This document shows, one piece after another, positions 40,235-51,000 of a DNA stretch of 64,000 nt (positions within the stretch are counted from its first letter, which is position 1; every line of letters begins with the position of its first letter). The notes beneath the pieces were generated by a model, which was not told the origin of the DNA, made no database searches, and saw nothing but the letters and a program-made list of their open reading frames with translations. Origin of the DNA: an uncultured Eubacteriales bacterium (lineage in GTDB: Bacteria > Bacillota > Clostridia > Oscillospirales > Oscillospiraceae); assembly GCA_900544975.1 (NCBI GenBank), contig UQXI01000001.1:62001-126000 (forward strand), given 5' to 3'. The translations under genes were made by a program, and so were the position numbers.

Positions 40235-43135
40235 ATGAATTTGGCGGATGCAAACAACGTATCTCCCCTGCTGGACGAATTTTCCCTAGGGAGTCCCTAC
40301 AGCAGCCACAATGGCATCATTTGCTGCCCTGCGATTCATGCCGTCACAAAAGAGAAATTCATACTGAAACAAATCTCCATTCCGGAGTCTCAAACCCAGG
40401 TGAACGCCATGCTGCTCACCGGCGCCTGTGCGGACAAGGCCGCCGCTCAGCGCTACTATGCGGATATCACCCAAGGGCTGGTGGAAGAAATCCACCTGCT
40501 GGAGCGGCTGGCCCAGACCCGGGGATTTGCAGCCTTTTTCAGCCATCAGACCACCCCAAAAGAGGGGGACGAAACCGGCATGGATCTGTGGGTGCTCAGC
40601 CCTTACAGGACCACCCTGACCGCTTATGCCAAGCGGAACGCCATGACCCATCTGAACGCGGTGAATTTGGGCATCGACCTGTGCGCCGCTCTGACCCTGT
40701 GCCGGAAGGCCGGATATCTCTACCAGAATCTAAAGCCGGAAAACATTTTTGTGACGCCCCAGCGTCAATTCCAGGTGGGTGACTTCGGCTTCCTGCCCTT
40801 GGATCACCTTACATATGCCACCTTCCCCGCCAAGTACCGGAGCCCCTTTGCTGCGCCGGAGCTGTTTGACGACTTCGGGGAAATGAATGGCACCATTGAT
40901 CTGTATGCCCTGGGTATGGTGCTCTACCTGGTATATAACGGAGGCCAGGGGCCCTTTGCAGAGTCCCAGGATGGCGCTGAGGCGCGGCGGCTGAAGGGAG
41001 ACCCCCTGCCGCCCCCGGCCTACGCCGACTACGAAATGGCAGCCATCATTTTGAAGGCAACCGCCTTCCACCCCGCAGACCGGTGGCAGAGCCCAGAGGC
41101 CATGGGACAGGCCCTTGTGAGCTATATGCAGCGCAACAGCGTGAACGACTCTGTCATTGCTGCGCCCATTGTCACCACCCCCACCCTGGACGCAGAGGCC
41201 GACGCCCTGGACGCCCAGGCGGAGCCGGAGGCCCAGCCGGACGGATCCACAGAGCCGGAGCCCGCCCCCGATTCCCCTGCCCAGAGCGAAACACCGGAAT
41301 CCCAGAGCGTATCCGATCCGGAAACGCCACCGGTCCAAAAGGAAGAGGAGGATGCTCCGAAAGACGAGGATACTCCGGAAGACGAGGATGCAGACGGGAT
41401 TCTTCTCCAAGAGGAAGAGCCCGAGCCCCATGCAGCCATGGAGGATTCGGAACTTGCCGACATTCTCTCCCGGGCAGAGACCTTCCTGGCCCCGGCCTCG
41501 GAGGAAGATTCCACCCCTGCTCCGGCCTCCCCAGCCCAGGAAGACCCTGCGCCAGTCTCCCCCCAGACGCCGGAAGCAGCAGAAGAAGAAGCGCCAGAGG
41601 AGCCAGGCCGACGCCGGTCCTTCAAGGGGCTCATTGTGTTCCTGTCTGTCCTCCTGGTTTTGGCCGTGCTCACCGTGGGCGCCTATTACTACTACATTCA
41701 CTACTACTGCCTGCCCATTGAGCAGCTGGAGGTGGTCAACGGCACCTTAAACAGCTTCCAGGTCCACCTCACCACAGACGCGGACCCCAGCCTCCTGCGT
41801 GTCTCCTGCCAGGATACCTATGGCAACACCTATGGGGCTCCCCTGACCGACGGCGCCGCCACCTTCACAGGCTTAAATCCCAATACGCAGTATACACTGA
41901 CCGTCACTGTGGAGGGCTTCCACAAGCTAACCGGCGCCATCCGAACCACCTACACCACCGGCGCCGAGACCAAAATCCTCAACTTCACCGGCGTCACCGG
42001 GCCGGAAGATGGCTCTGTCATCCTGAGCTTCACCTCCGACGGGCCAAAGCCGGAATCCTGGACCCTCACATACCAGGCCGAGGGAGAGGCGCCCCAGACC
42101 CGCTCCTTCTCCGGCCAAAACGTCACCGTCCCGGGCCTGACCGTGGGCAAGACCTATACCTTCCAGCTCACTGCCGGAGAGGGGTATTACCTCACTGGCA
42201 ACAGCCTCACCTACACCGTCTCCCCCGCAGTCGTTGCGCAAAACCTCCGGGTAACCGGCCACACCGGCAGCGCCATGACCCTGGCCTGGGATCAGCCGGA
42301 GACTCCCGTCACCGGCTGGACCGTCCGGTGCTACAATTCCAGCGGCTTTGACCAGAGCGTAACCGTCACCGGCTGCTCCGCCACCATCGAGGGCGTAAGC
42401 ACAGACTCCGCTTATACCGTGGAGGTCACGGCCGCCGGTATGAGCCAAAACGCCTGGATTGCCATTACCGCAAACCCCATTTCCATTACAGACTGCGCCA
42501 TCCAGGCAGACGACCTCAACCAGATCTCCCTGGCCTGGATCCCCGGCAGCCATGCTCCCGCAGGCGGTTGGATCCTCCTGTACACTTACGGCGCCGGGGA
42601 AGAAAACACGGAGGCCCTGCAAACTGTGGAATCCGCCGCCGTCATTTCCACCGTATTGCCCAATACCACATACACCTTCTCCATTCAGGCTGCCGATGGG
42701 ACCACCGTACTCAACGGCGTCCACACCGTCACCACGCCGGAAGCTCCTGCCTTCTCCCAATATGGTCTGGACGCCAGCCAGGTGTTCATGGCCGCCTTCC
42801 CCACTCCGGAAGACCCGGACTGGGCCACCCGGGACGTGGAGCCGGACCAACAAACCACCCAGTTTGCCCCCAGCAGCTCCATCGCCTTCGTCCTGGAAGC
42901 CACCCAGGGCATAGGCCGTAGCGACGAGGAGGTGGAGACCCTGATCCTCGTCCGGGACGCCCAGGGAATCCCTGTGGATTACTACATCGGCTCGGCCCAG
43001 TGGCACACCATGTGGACCAACGACAAATATCTGGGGCAGCTGGAGCGGACGCCCCAAATCCCCGGCGACTATCAGCTGGAGGTCTACTTCAACCGGCAGC
43101 TGGTCCACTCTATGACCTTCACCATCACCCAGTAA
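40235..43135 (+). CDS. Membrane protein with protein-kinase-like (predicted pseudokinase) domain and Fn3-like ectodomain
   Basis: A 966-residue protein. ATG 40235 sits only two or three bases after AAGGAGG, so TTG 40241 may be used. Residues about 15-300 have the fold of bacterial Ser/Thr kinases: the ATP lysine K45 (FILKQI), a DFG at 183-185 (VGDFGF), APE-like AAPEL at 206-210 and an F-helix D. The catalytic HRDLKPEN is instead YQNLKPEN (163-170), with Asn at the place of the catalytic Asp, and no GxGxxG loop is evident. A long acidic Pro/Glu linker (about 305-457) leads to one membrane helix (about 463-485) and four or five Fn3-like domains outside (about 490-870), then a unique C-terminal beta domain. 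It probably senses or scaffolds rather than phosphorylates. No phosphatase or FHA gene is adjacent. Confidence 0.82.
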   Translation: MNLADANNVSPLLDEFSLGSPYSSHNGIICCPAIHAVTKEKFILKQISIPESQTQVNAMLLTGACADKAAAQRYYADITQGLVEEIHLLERLAQTRGFAAFFSHQTTPKEGDETGMDLWVLSPYRTTLTAYAKRNAMTHLNAVNLGIDLCAALTLCRKAGYLYQNLKPENIFVTPQRQFQVGDFGFLPLDHLTYATFPAKYRSPFAAPELFDDFGEMNGTIDLYALGMVLYLVYNGGQGPFAESQDGAEARRLKGDPLPPPAYADYEMAAIILKATAFHPADRWQSPEAMGQALVSYMQRNSVNDSVIAAPIVTTPTLDAEADALDAQAEPEAQPDGSTEPEPAPDSPAQSETPESQSVSDPETPPVQKEEEDAPKDEDTPEDEDADGILLQEEEPEPHAAMEDSELADILSRAETFLAPASEEDSTPAPASPAQEDPAPVSPQTPEAAEEEAPEEPGRRRSFKGLIVFLSVLLVLAVLTVGAYYYYIHYYCLPIEQLEVVNGTLNSFQVHLTTDADPSLLRVSCQDTYGNTYGAPLTDGAATFTGLNPNTQYTLTVTVEGFHKLTGAIRTTYTTGAETKILNFTGVTGPEDGSVILSFTSDGPKPESWTLTYQAEGEAPQTRSFSGQNVTVPGLTVGKTYTFQLTAGEGYYLTGNSLTYTVSPAVVAQNLRVTGHTGSAMTLAWDQPETPVTGWTVRCYNSSGFDQSVTVTGCSATIEGVSTDSAYTVEVTAAGMSQNAWIAITANPISITDCAIQADDLNQISLAWIPGSHAPAGGWILLYTYGAGEENTEALQTVESAAVISTVLPNTTYTFSIQAADGTTVLNGVHTVTTPEAPAFSQYGLDASQVFMAAFPTPEDPDWATRDVEPDQQTTQFAPSSSIAFVLEATQGIGRSDEEVETLILVRDAQGIPVDYYIGSAQWHTMWTNDKYLGQLERTPQIPGDYQLEVYFNRQLVHSMTFTITQ

Positions 43136-43216
43136 CCCCGGTGCGCCAATCTCAAAATTTTTCAAAATTCGCTTCGTTTCCCCGTTTTTGCGCATACTAA
43201 TGGCGGAAGGAGGCGT

Positions 43217-43387
43217 ATGGAAATGAAAGCTTATTCATTTGCTCTTACCATGGGACTGGGCGCGGCAGTGGGCGCTGTCGCCGTCCTGATGATGCCCCGG
43301 CAGAACCCCGCCCGCCGGCTGGCCGACCAGGCTGCCGCCAGTGTGGAAGATGCCGTCTGCCAGGCTGCATCTAAAATCGCTCAGTAA
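43217..43387 (+). CDS. Small membrane protein, 56 residues
   Basis: ATG 43217 follows GGAAGGAGGC with good spacing and the frame ends at TAA 43385-43387. The protein begins MEMKAYSFALTMGLGAAVGA, forming one glycine-alanine-rich helix up to VAVLMMP, then a basic stretch (RQNPARRL) and an amphipathic tail. It resembles the YtxH-like single-helix proteins only in general design. A terminator follows at once (43393-43435), which supports it as a real gene, cotranscribed with or closely following the pseudokinase gene 81 bp upstream. Function unknown. Confidence 0.72.
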   Translation: MEMKAYSFALTMGLGAAVGAVAVLMMPRQNPARRLADQAAASVEDAVCQAASKIAQ

Positions 43388-43392
43388 AGCTT

Positions 43393-43435
43393 GCGGGAGT
43401 GCACCGTCCAATGAGGCGCACTCCCGCAGTTTTAT
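43393..43435 (+). terminator. Terminator after the small membrane protein gene
   Basis: A perfect 10-bp stem (GCGGGAGTGC with GCACTCCCGC) followed by AGTTTTATT. Confidence 0.85.
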
Positions 43436-43593
43436 TGGGGTTTCTCCGGATTTCCCTGCCACTGTCACAGCAAAAATTGAAAACCTCTCTTTTCAAGACA
43501 CCGGTATCCGTGGTAAAATAGCATGGGGAGGAATCCTCCTGATCTTACACGCAGATCCCGGCGGAGGGGCTGCTGTGACAAAGGAGTCATATT

Positions 43594-44559
43594 ATGCCAG
43601 AAACCATTCAGCGACTGGGCAGCCGGATCGCGCTATATCGAAAGAAAATGGGCCTGACCCAGGGCGCCCTGGCGGAAAAGCTCTGTATCTCTACCCAAGC
43701 GGTCTCCCGATGGGAGCGAGGCGGCGCACCGGATGCGGCCATTTTGCCTGCCCTGGCCAATGCCCTGCATGTCACCATCGACCAACTATATGGCATTCCC
43801 AGCGGCCAACATATGGACATCCCCCAACTGCTGGCGGAAGCGTTCCAGGACATCCCCCGGGAGCAGCTTTTTGAGGCGGCCTACCATTACGCCTACGCCA
43901 TTTTGAAAGCTGCGCTGGACTCCTATGAGCAGTCCGGCGAGGAATTTCATAAAATGCTGGACACCCACGAAAGCGTAGACCGACGCGCGGCGGCCACGCC
44001 ACCGTCTTATCTTGTCCACGTCTCCTCAGACCTTGGGATGATGTCCGCTTCCTTTGCCAACGATTTGCACTATCTGTTTGTGATGCCAGAGCCAAAGGAT
44101 GGATTTGCCTCCATCATGAAGAACCAGGAGGCATACATGCGCCTATTTCAGCTTCTGAGCCAGGAGCACAGATTGGACGCTCTGCTATTCCTTTACGGAG
44201 ACAGCCGGGAGGGATTTACTGCCTCCAAAGCTGCCAGGGAGCTGGGAATTTCAGAGTGCCTGGCGGAAGAAATTCTGGAGGAATTGTACGACCTGAATTT
44301 TTTGAAAATTATGCGTTTTTCCTCCGCAGACGGAACCTTGAAGGTCTATCAGCCCAGCGCAAGCTATGCCCTCATTCCATTTTTGTACTTTGCTTCGGAG
44401 CTGATGGTCTCCTGTGGAACCTCCTGGCTGCGGTACGACACCCGGGAGAAGGCCTTCTTCTCCGCGCCTCTGGGCGCCAACGGAGTCGCCACCGAGTGGA
44501 TCACCAAAAGCCAGCACAGCAGCAGCGACGCGAAGCCCGGTTTCTATGGAAAACTCTAA
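43594..44559 (+). CDS. XRE-family regulator with large C-terminal domain
   Basis: A 321-residue protein. The HTH_3/Cro-type domain occupies about residues 8-62 (GSRIALYRKKMGLTQGALAE and ISTQAVSRWERGG). The C-terminal 240 residues are largely helical and unrecognised; the segment GFTASKAARELGISECLAEE followed by ILEELYDLNFLKIM (about 205-245) looks like a second winged-helix. ATG 43594 has AAAGGAG before it. It is a single gene ended by a terminator, upstream of protease 2, and its ligand and target are unknown; the divergent or following surface genes are candidates. Confidence 0.82.
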   Translation: MPETIQRLGSRIALYRKKMGLTQGALAEKLCISTQAVSRWERGGAPDAAILPALANALHVTIDQLYGIPSGQHMDIPQLLAEAFQDIPREQLFEAAYHYAYAILKAALDSYEQSGEEFHKMLDTHESVDRRAAATPPSYLVHVSSDLGMMSASFANDLHYLFVMPEPKDGFASIMKNQEAYMRLFQLLSQEHRLDALLFLYGDSREGFTASKAARELGISECLAEEILEELYDLNFLKIMRFSSADGTLKVYQPSASYALIPFLYFASELMVSCGTSWLRYDTREKAFFSAPLGANGVATEWITKSQHSSSDAKPGFYGKL

Positions 44560-44587
44560 CGTAATATCGCATCCCATACCCCCAAGT

Positions 44588-44632
44588 AGGAGGCTGCCTC
44601 AGCGAAACGCTGGAGCAGCCTCCTGTTTGTTG
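44588..44632 (+). terminator. Terminator after the XRE regulator gene
   Basis: AGGAGGCTGC pairs with GCAGCCTCCT, with an inner CTCAGCG/CGCTGGAG stem, followed by TGTTTGTT. The next 220 bp (to 44852) hold no gene; they contain two copies of AATTGACACG (44677-44686 and 44819-44828) just upstream of the protease 2 promoter. Confidence 0.8.
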
Positions 44633-44852
44633 ATTCCGGTCCAATGAAACGGCTTCTTCTGCCGCCCAAATTGACACGGTACCGCCCCAGTCCGGCGGTA
44701 GTTTGGGGCCTGTCAGTTCCAGTCTGGTGCATATTGGAAAAAACACTTGTGCACACACCAACGACTTTCTCTTTTCTTGTATCTGCTCCATGCAAATACC
44801 AGCAAAACGACGCTCCCTCAATTGACACGACACAGGATGTCGAATTGGGCTT

Positions 44853-44880
44853 TTGACTTTCTTTTTTCTTATGCTAAAAT
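44853..44880 (+). promoter_or_regulatory. Promoter for surface protease 2, with long leader
   Basis: TTGACT (44853-44858), 16 bp and an extended -10, TGCTAAAAT (TAAAAT at 44875-44880). Transcription would begin near 44887, giving a leader of about 160 nt to ATG 45048. The leader starts with a hairpin (GCAC...AAGTGA, loop, TCGCTT...GTGC at 44892-44921) and does not match a riboswitch I know. Confidence 0.7.
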
Positions 44881-45047
44881 GTGATTGTAGGCACTTGAAG
44901 TGATGTATCGCTTCGGTGCAAAAAATGGAAAGGATCTGAGAGGCATGAATATGACACCATGAAAGCGTCCGGATAGACACGTACTGGAAGGTAATACAGC
45001 CGCGCAAAAGGGTGGAATTTCCACTCTAAATTTTTAAGGAGGGCCAT

Positions 45048-48000
45048 ATGAAACAAACAAATCGAATCAAACGCCTGTTTTCTCTGATTTTGACTGCTGC
45101 GATGCTTCTGGGCTTGATGCTTCCAGCCCATGCCGCAACGCCTGAAACCAGCGCCCTGCGTTTCCGGCAGGTGGACAACAGCGCCGTTTCCGCAGAACTG
45201 CGGCAGGACACTGCAGACGAAATTCAGGATGCGCCAGACTATGCCAGCACCGATCTGGTCCGTGTGTCCATCGTTCTGGACCAGAAATCCACTCTGGAAG
45301 CCGGGTTTTCCACCGCAGACATTGCTGGCAACGCCTCCGCCATGTCCTATCGCGCCGATCTGCGCGACAACCAGGCCGATGTGGCAGCCCGCATTGCGGG
45401 TGTGACCAAGGAACCGCTGGATGTGGTCTGGAATTTGACCCTGGCGGCCAACATCATCTCTGCCAACATTTCCTACGGTCAGATTCAAACCATTCAGAAT
45501 CTTCCTGGCGTGAAGGACGTGGTGGTGGAGACCCGCTACGAGCCCTGTGTGGTAGACACCCAGGAAGCTGCGGATCCCAACATGGCCACATCCTTCCTGC
45601 AAATTGGCAGCAGCCATGCCTGGGCCGCCGGTTATACCGGTGCAGGCACCCGGATTGCAGTCATTGACACCGGCATTGACACCGACCATCAGAGCTTTGC
45701 GGCGGATGCCTTTGCATACAGCCTGTCCCGCCAGGCTGAGCTGCATGAGATCCCCGCAGACGAATATACCAACCGTCTGAATCTGCTGGGTCCAGAGGAA
45801 ATTGCCGAAAAACTGGGGCTGCTGAACATCTCCGGGGCAAACGCCCAGCAGCTGTATGTCAATTCCAAAATTCCCTTTGGCTACAACTACATCGACAAAG
45901 ATCTGGACATCACCCATGACCACGACACCGCCGGTGAGCATGGCTCTCATGTAGAGGGCATTGCCGCTGCAAACGCCTTCCTTTCCAACGGGGACGGCTC
46001 CTTCTCCCCTGCGCTGGAGGCCGTCAAGGTCCAGGGCGTGGCGCCGGACGCCCAGATCATTACCATGAAGGTCTTTGGCAAAGGCGGCGGAGCCTATGAC
46101 TCCGACTACATGGCGGCCATTGAGGACGCCATCGTCCTGGGCTGTGACTCAGTCAACCTGTCCCTTGGCTCCGGCAACCCCGGCTTTGCACGCAACGCCA
46201 CCTATCAGGAAATCCTGGACGGCCTGGCCGATAGCGATACCATGGTGGTGATGTCTGCCGGCAACTCCGGCCACTGGGCGGAGAACTCCAAAGTCGGGAC
46301 CGGTTATCTCTATGGAGACGACGTCAACTTTGCCACTTCCGGCAGCCCCGGTACTTACACCAACGCGCTGAATGTGGCCTCTGTAGACAACATCGGCTTC
46401 ACTGGCTACTATTTCTCTGTTGCTGGCAACTCCGTGTTCTACACCGATTCCTCTGCCAACGGATATTCCAACGCCCCCTTTACCACCCTGGCCGGGGAAT
46501 ATGACTACGTTCTCATAGACGGCGTCGGCACGGAGGAAGAGCTGGCAGCCTTGGGCGATGTGGTAAAGGGAAAGATCGTTCTGGTCTCCCGGGGCAGCAC
46601 CTCCTTCTACCAGAAGCACGACGCAGCTGCAAACGCCGGCGCCCTTGCCTGCATCGTCTATAACAATCAGCCCGGCGCCATCAACATGGACCTGTCCAGC
46701 AGCTCCGCAACCATCCCCTGTGTCTCCATCACCCAGGCCGACGGCGCTGTGATTCGGACCAACTCCACACCGGTATTTGCCGAGGGTAGCGAAACCGTCT
46801 GGTATTACACCGGCAAGATGCAGGTTGCCACCGAGGTGGATTCTGTGGTCTATGACGCAGACTACTACACCATGAGCGATTTCTCTTCCTGGGGCGTGCC
46901 GGGTACCCTGGGCATCAAGCCGGAAATCACCGCCCCCGGCGGTTCCATCTACTCCGTGAACGGCGTCGTTCCCGGCGGCGAAGCATATGAAGTGATGTCC
47001 GGCACCTCCATGGCCTCCCCCCAGGTGGCAGGCATGGCGGCGCTGATGGCTCAGTACATCCAAGAACATCATCTTGACGAAAAAACCGGTCTGTCTCCCC
47101 GCCAGCTGGGGCAGAGCCTCCTGATGTCCACAGCCGTTCCCGTGATGGAGGACTTTGGCGATGGCGACGGCTACTATCCGGTTTTGCGGCAGGGCGCGGG
47201 ACTTGCCAACATCGGAAATGCCCTGGCGGCAGACACCTATCTGCTGATGGGGCAAGACGCCACCCGGTCCTATGCCGACGGCAAGATCAAAGCGGAACTG
47301 GGCGACGACCCGGAGAAGAAGGGGGAATACGGTTTCACCTTCTCCGTCAACAACCTGTCTGACCGCGACCAGTCCTATACCATGGGCGGAGACTTCTTCA
47401 CCCAAGATCTTTTTGAAGATCTCGGCTACACCTGGCTAGATACCCAGACCACCGCCCTGGCGGCTCATGTGACCTTTGCCGTGGACGGCAAGGAATACAA
47501 GCCGGTGTCCCAGGTGGACTGCGACCTGGATCAGGATGGCGATACCGACGCAGACGACGCGCAGATCATCCTGAACTATGCCGTGGGAGCCATAGATGAC
47601 ATCGATCCCAAGGCCGACGTCAACGGCGACGGGAGCATCAGCACCTACGACGCCTATCTCCTGCTGAGCAGCCTGGAGACCGAGGCATTCTCTGTGCCCG
47701 CCGGGCAGAGCGCTCAGGTGACGGTCCGGATTGTCCTGCCCGAGACGGTCAAGGAACAGCTGGACGCGCAATATGTCAACGGTGCCTATGTAGAAGGCTA
47801 TGTCTATGTGACTCCCCTTACCAATGCGGAGGGCGCCATTGCCCCCGAGCACTCCATTCCGGTGCTGGCCTTCTATGGGAACTGGTCCGACGCCTCCATG
47901 TATGACAAGGGCACCTACGCCAGCCGCCTGTATGGGGACGAAACCCCCACCTACACCGGCGTCACCACCACCAATTTCTTCACCTACACCATGGAAGACG

Positions 48001-51000
48001 GCGGATCTGCCCATTACCAGGTGGGAAATCCCTATGGCCTGGAAGCGAAGTACCCGGCAGACCGTCTGGCCATCAGCGGCAACGCCGTGTTGAACCGGTT
48101 CCAGACCTCCCTCATCCGAAATGCCGCCGCGATTGCCGCCTTCATCGCCGACGACACCGGCAAGGTGATCGAGATGTCCACGGTGACCAACAGCCTGCCC
48201 AGTGCGTACTACTATGCCAACGGCGGTACCTGGCAGAACACCACCGCGGGTCTGTCCTGGAACAAGCGGCTCTCCTCCCTGGGCCTCACCGAAGGGGAGC
48301 AGATCACTGTGGGTCTGGTGGCTGTCCCTGAGTACTACGAGACGGGCGGCGACATCACCAAGGCGCAGCTGACCGAGCTGGTGGAATCCGGCAAGCTGGG
48401 CGCAGGCGCTTTCCAAGCCGTCACCATGACCGTAGACCACACGGCCCCTGAGATTTTGGGCGTTTACAAGGATCTCTCCAATGGCGACTTGATCGTCACG
48501 GCAAGGGACAACCAGTACATGGCCGTCAACGCCGTGATGAACGCCAGCGGCACCAAGCGCTACGGGGCAAAGCTGCCGGAGCAATCCGAAGCCGGCCAAA
48601 CGGTCACCACCCGCATCCCCCTGGACGGGGCCAATCTGGGTAAGAAGTGCCTGATTCTCGTGGCCGACTATGCCGGCAACGAGGCCGTCTTTGAGGTGGA
48701 AAATGAAAGCGGCGGGGAAGAGCACGCCGGCATGATGTTCGGCTTCACCTTCCTCCACTATTCCGGCCTGACCACAGACACCCGGGGTTCTGATCAGAAC
48801 CGCTGGATGTCCATTGACCCGGAGAAGGTCTATTACTACAACGAGAGCGACTACGGCGGAACCGAGGACTACAGCGCCATCAACATGCAGATCGTTGCAG
48901 CCGAATATGTGGACGGCTATGTCTACATGGCCACCATGGACGGAGACCTCTATGTCGCCCCCCACGGCGAGTGGGAGAACTATGAGCTGATCTGCAACTA
49001 CTTCCAGTATACCGACGAAGACGAAATCGACGACATGGCATTCAACTACGCAGACAAAAAGCTGTATGCCCTGGATAAACACAACAATCTCTACACCATC
49101 GACCTGTATTCCGGCCAGATGGAGCAGATCGCCAACATCACCATCGTCAACCCCAGAAGCAACGCCGCCTCCTATCTCAAGCTCACCATGCTGGCCATTG
49201 ACAACAGCGGCAATTTCTACGCGGTCAACTCCGGCGGCACCGGTTACACCTTCCTCTATCGCTTCACACGCAATGAGATTGTTGACGGCAAGATCCAGGA
49301 TTTGACGCCTGTGGTCAACGACGCCAACAGCCGGATCGGCTTCTACGGCACATTCGGCTCCCTGGCCTGGGATCATGACAAGGACGTGCTGTACATGATC
49401 GGTAGCAGCTCCGTCCTGTCCAGCAGCGCATCCATCTGCATCACCATCGACCCCCAGACTGGCAAGGGCACCCGGACCAATACCACCGAGGCCAACGGCC
49501 AGGACGTCACCCGTTATGGCTCCAGAGTGCAAAATACCATCTATGGCCTCTATATCGTCCCCTCCAAAGCCAGCATCATCCGCCCGAGCTCAGACGCCAC
49601 CGGCATCACCCTGGACCGGACGGAAGTGAACGGTCTGATCGGCACGGAGTTCAAGCTGAACGAAAAGGTAGCGCCCTGGAACCTCTCCGATCCAACCGTG
49701 GCATGGACCACCTCCAATGAGGCAGTGGCTACGGTGGATCAGAACGGTACCGTCACCCTGGTGGGAAGTGGCGAGGCCGTGATTACCGCCACCACCAACG
49801 CCAAGCCGCACCTCACGGCAGCGTGCACCGTGCGGGCTACAAAGCTGGACCCCGTTTCCCTCTCCGCTCTGGTTTACGACAAAGACGAACACGCCTACTG
49901 GGCCGATTTCCAGGCCAGTAACCCAGCTGCATGGAAGGCCGTCAGCGAGAAGACCACAGAGTTCATCGGCGGCGCCTTAAAGGGCGAGTACCTTTATGTC
50001 CACGACGGCAGCAATGTGTTCAAGGTAGACGCGGACCTGTTCCAGACCGTAGAAAACTGCGGCCCCGTCGCGGCCGCCTGGCAGTGGTCCGACGCCGCGC
50101 CTGCCCCCGCCATCGGCGACCTGTTTGACGCAATCATCGGCGTTTGCAACGAAGGATTTTACCTCGAAATGGTCTATCCGGAGGAAGGCAAGCTGAGCTA
50201 TTGGGACATGTCCTGGGACATCAGCAGCCCCATGGCCGCCATTGCCTATGCCGGTAGCGGCACCTACGATTACGTGTATTACGCAAAGGAATACAACGAC
50301 TGCCCCGCAAACTTCTACTACGTGATCAGCGAAGACGGCACATTGTGGACCGTGGTAATCCTCACCTTTAACAATGGAGAATCCTATGTGGTGGATTACG
50401 ACCGCTTGGGCACGGTCCCCGGCATCCAGCTGCCCGGCGTCTCCGGCATCACGGGGGGCCAGTACGCCTCCATGATCTATGATCAGAACACCGGTTATCT
50501 GATGCTGTCGTCCTACATTGAGGGCGAGGAAAACCATCTTTACGCCATCCACCCGGAGACCCTGCTTGCCACCCAACTCGGCAGCTTTGGCGAGAAGGTC
50601 TGGCCGGTGGTCAGCCTGCACCAGTATGAACGGATCACAGATCTGACTGTCAAGCTGAGCAGAGCCACTGCAGACCTGTACGTGGGCGATACCATGCGCC
50701 TGACTGCCAAGGTCATCCCGGCGGCATACCAGAACCAGGTCACATGGTCCACCAGCGACCCAGGCGTGGCAACCGTGGATGAAACCGGCGTAGTCACGGC
50801 TGTGGCCCAGGGCAGTGCGGTCATCACCGCCACCTCTGTGGACAAAGATGCCTCTGGCGCCGCTGCCACTGCGGCCTGTGAAGTCACGGTGCAGAAGCTG
50901 GCCGAGGTAGACGCAGAAGTCCAGGCCCAGATTGTCACTGCGGAAGGTCCCAAGTGGGTCTCCATCGACACCGCAACCATGGGCGTAACCGTCCAGGGTG

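Noticed and set aside
44887..45047. Leader of protease 2 as a c-di-GMP or other known riboswitch
   Set aside because: The conserved core sequences of the c-di-GMP-I, c-di-GMP-II, SAM, lysine and T-box classes are not present.
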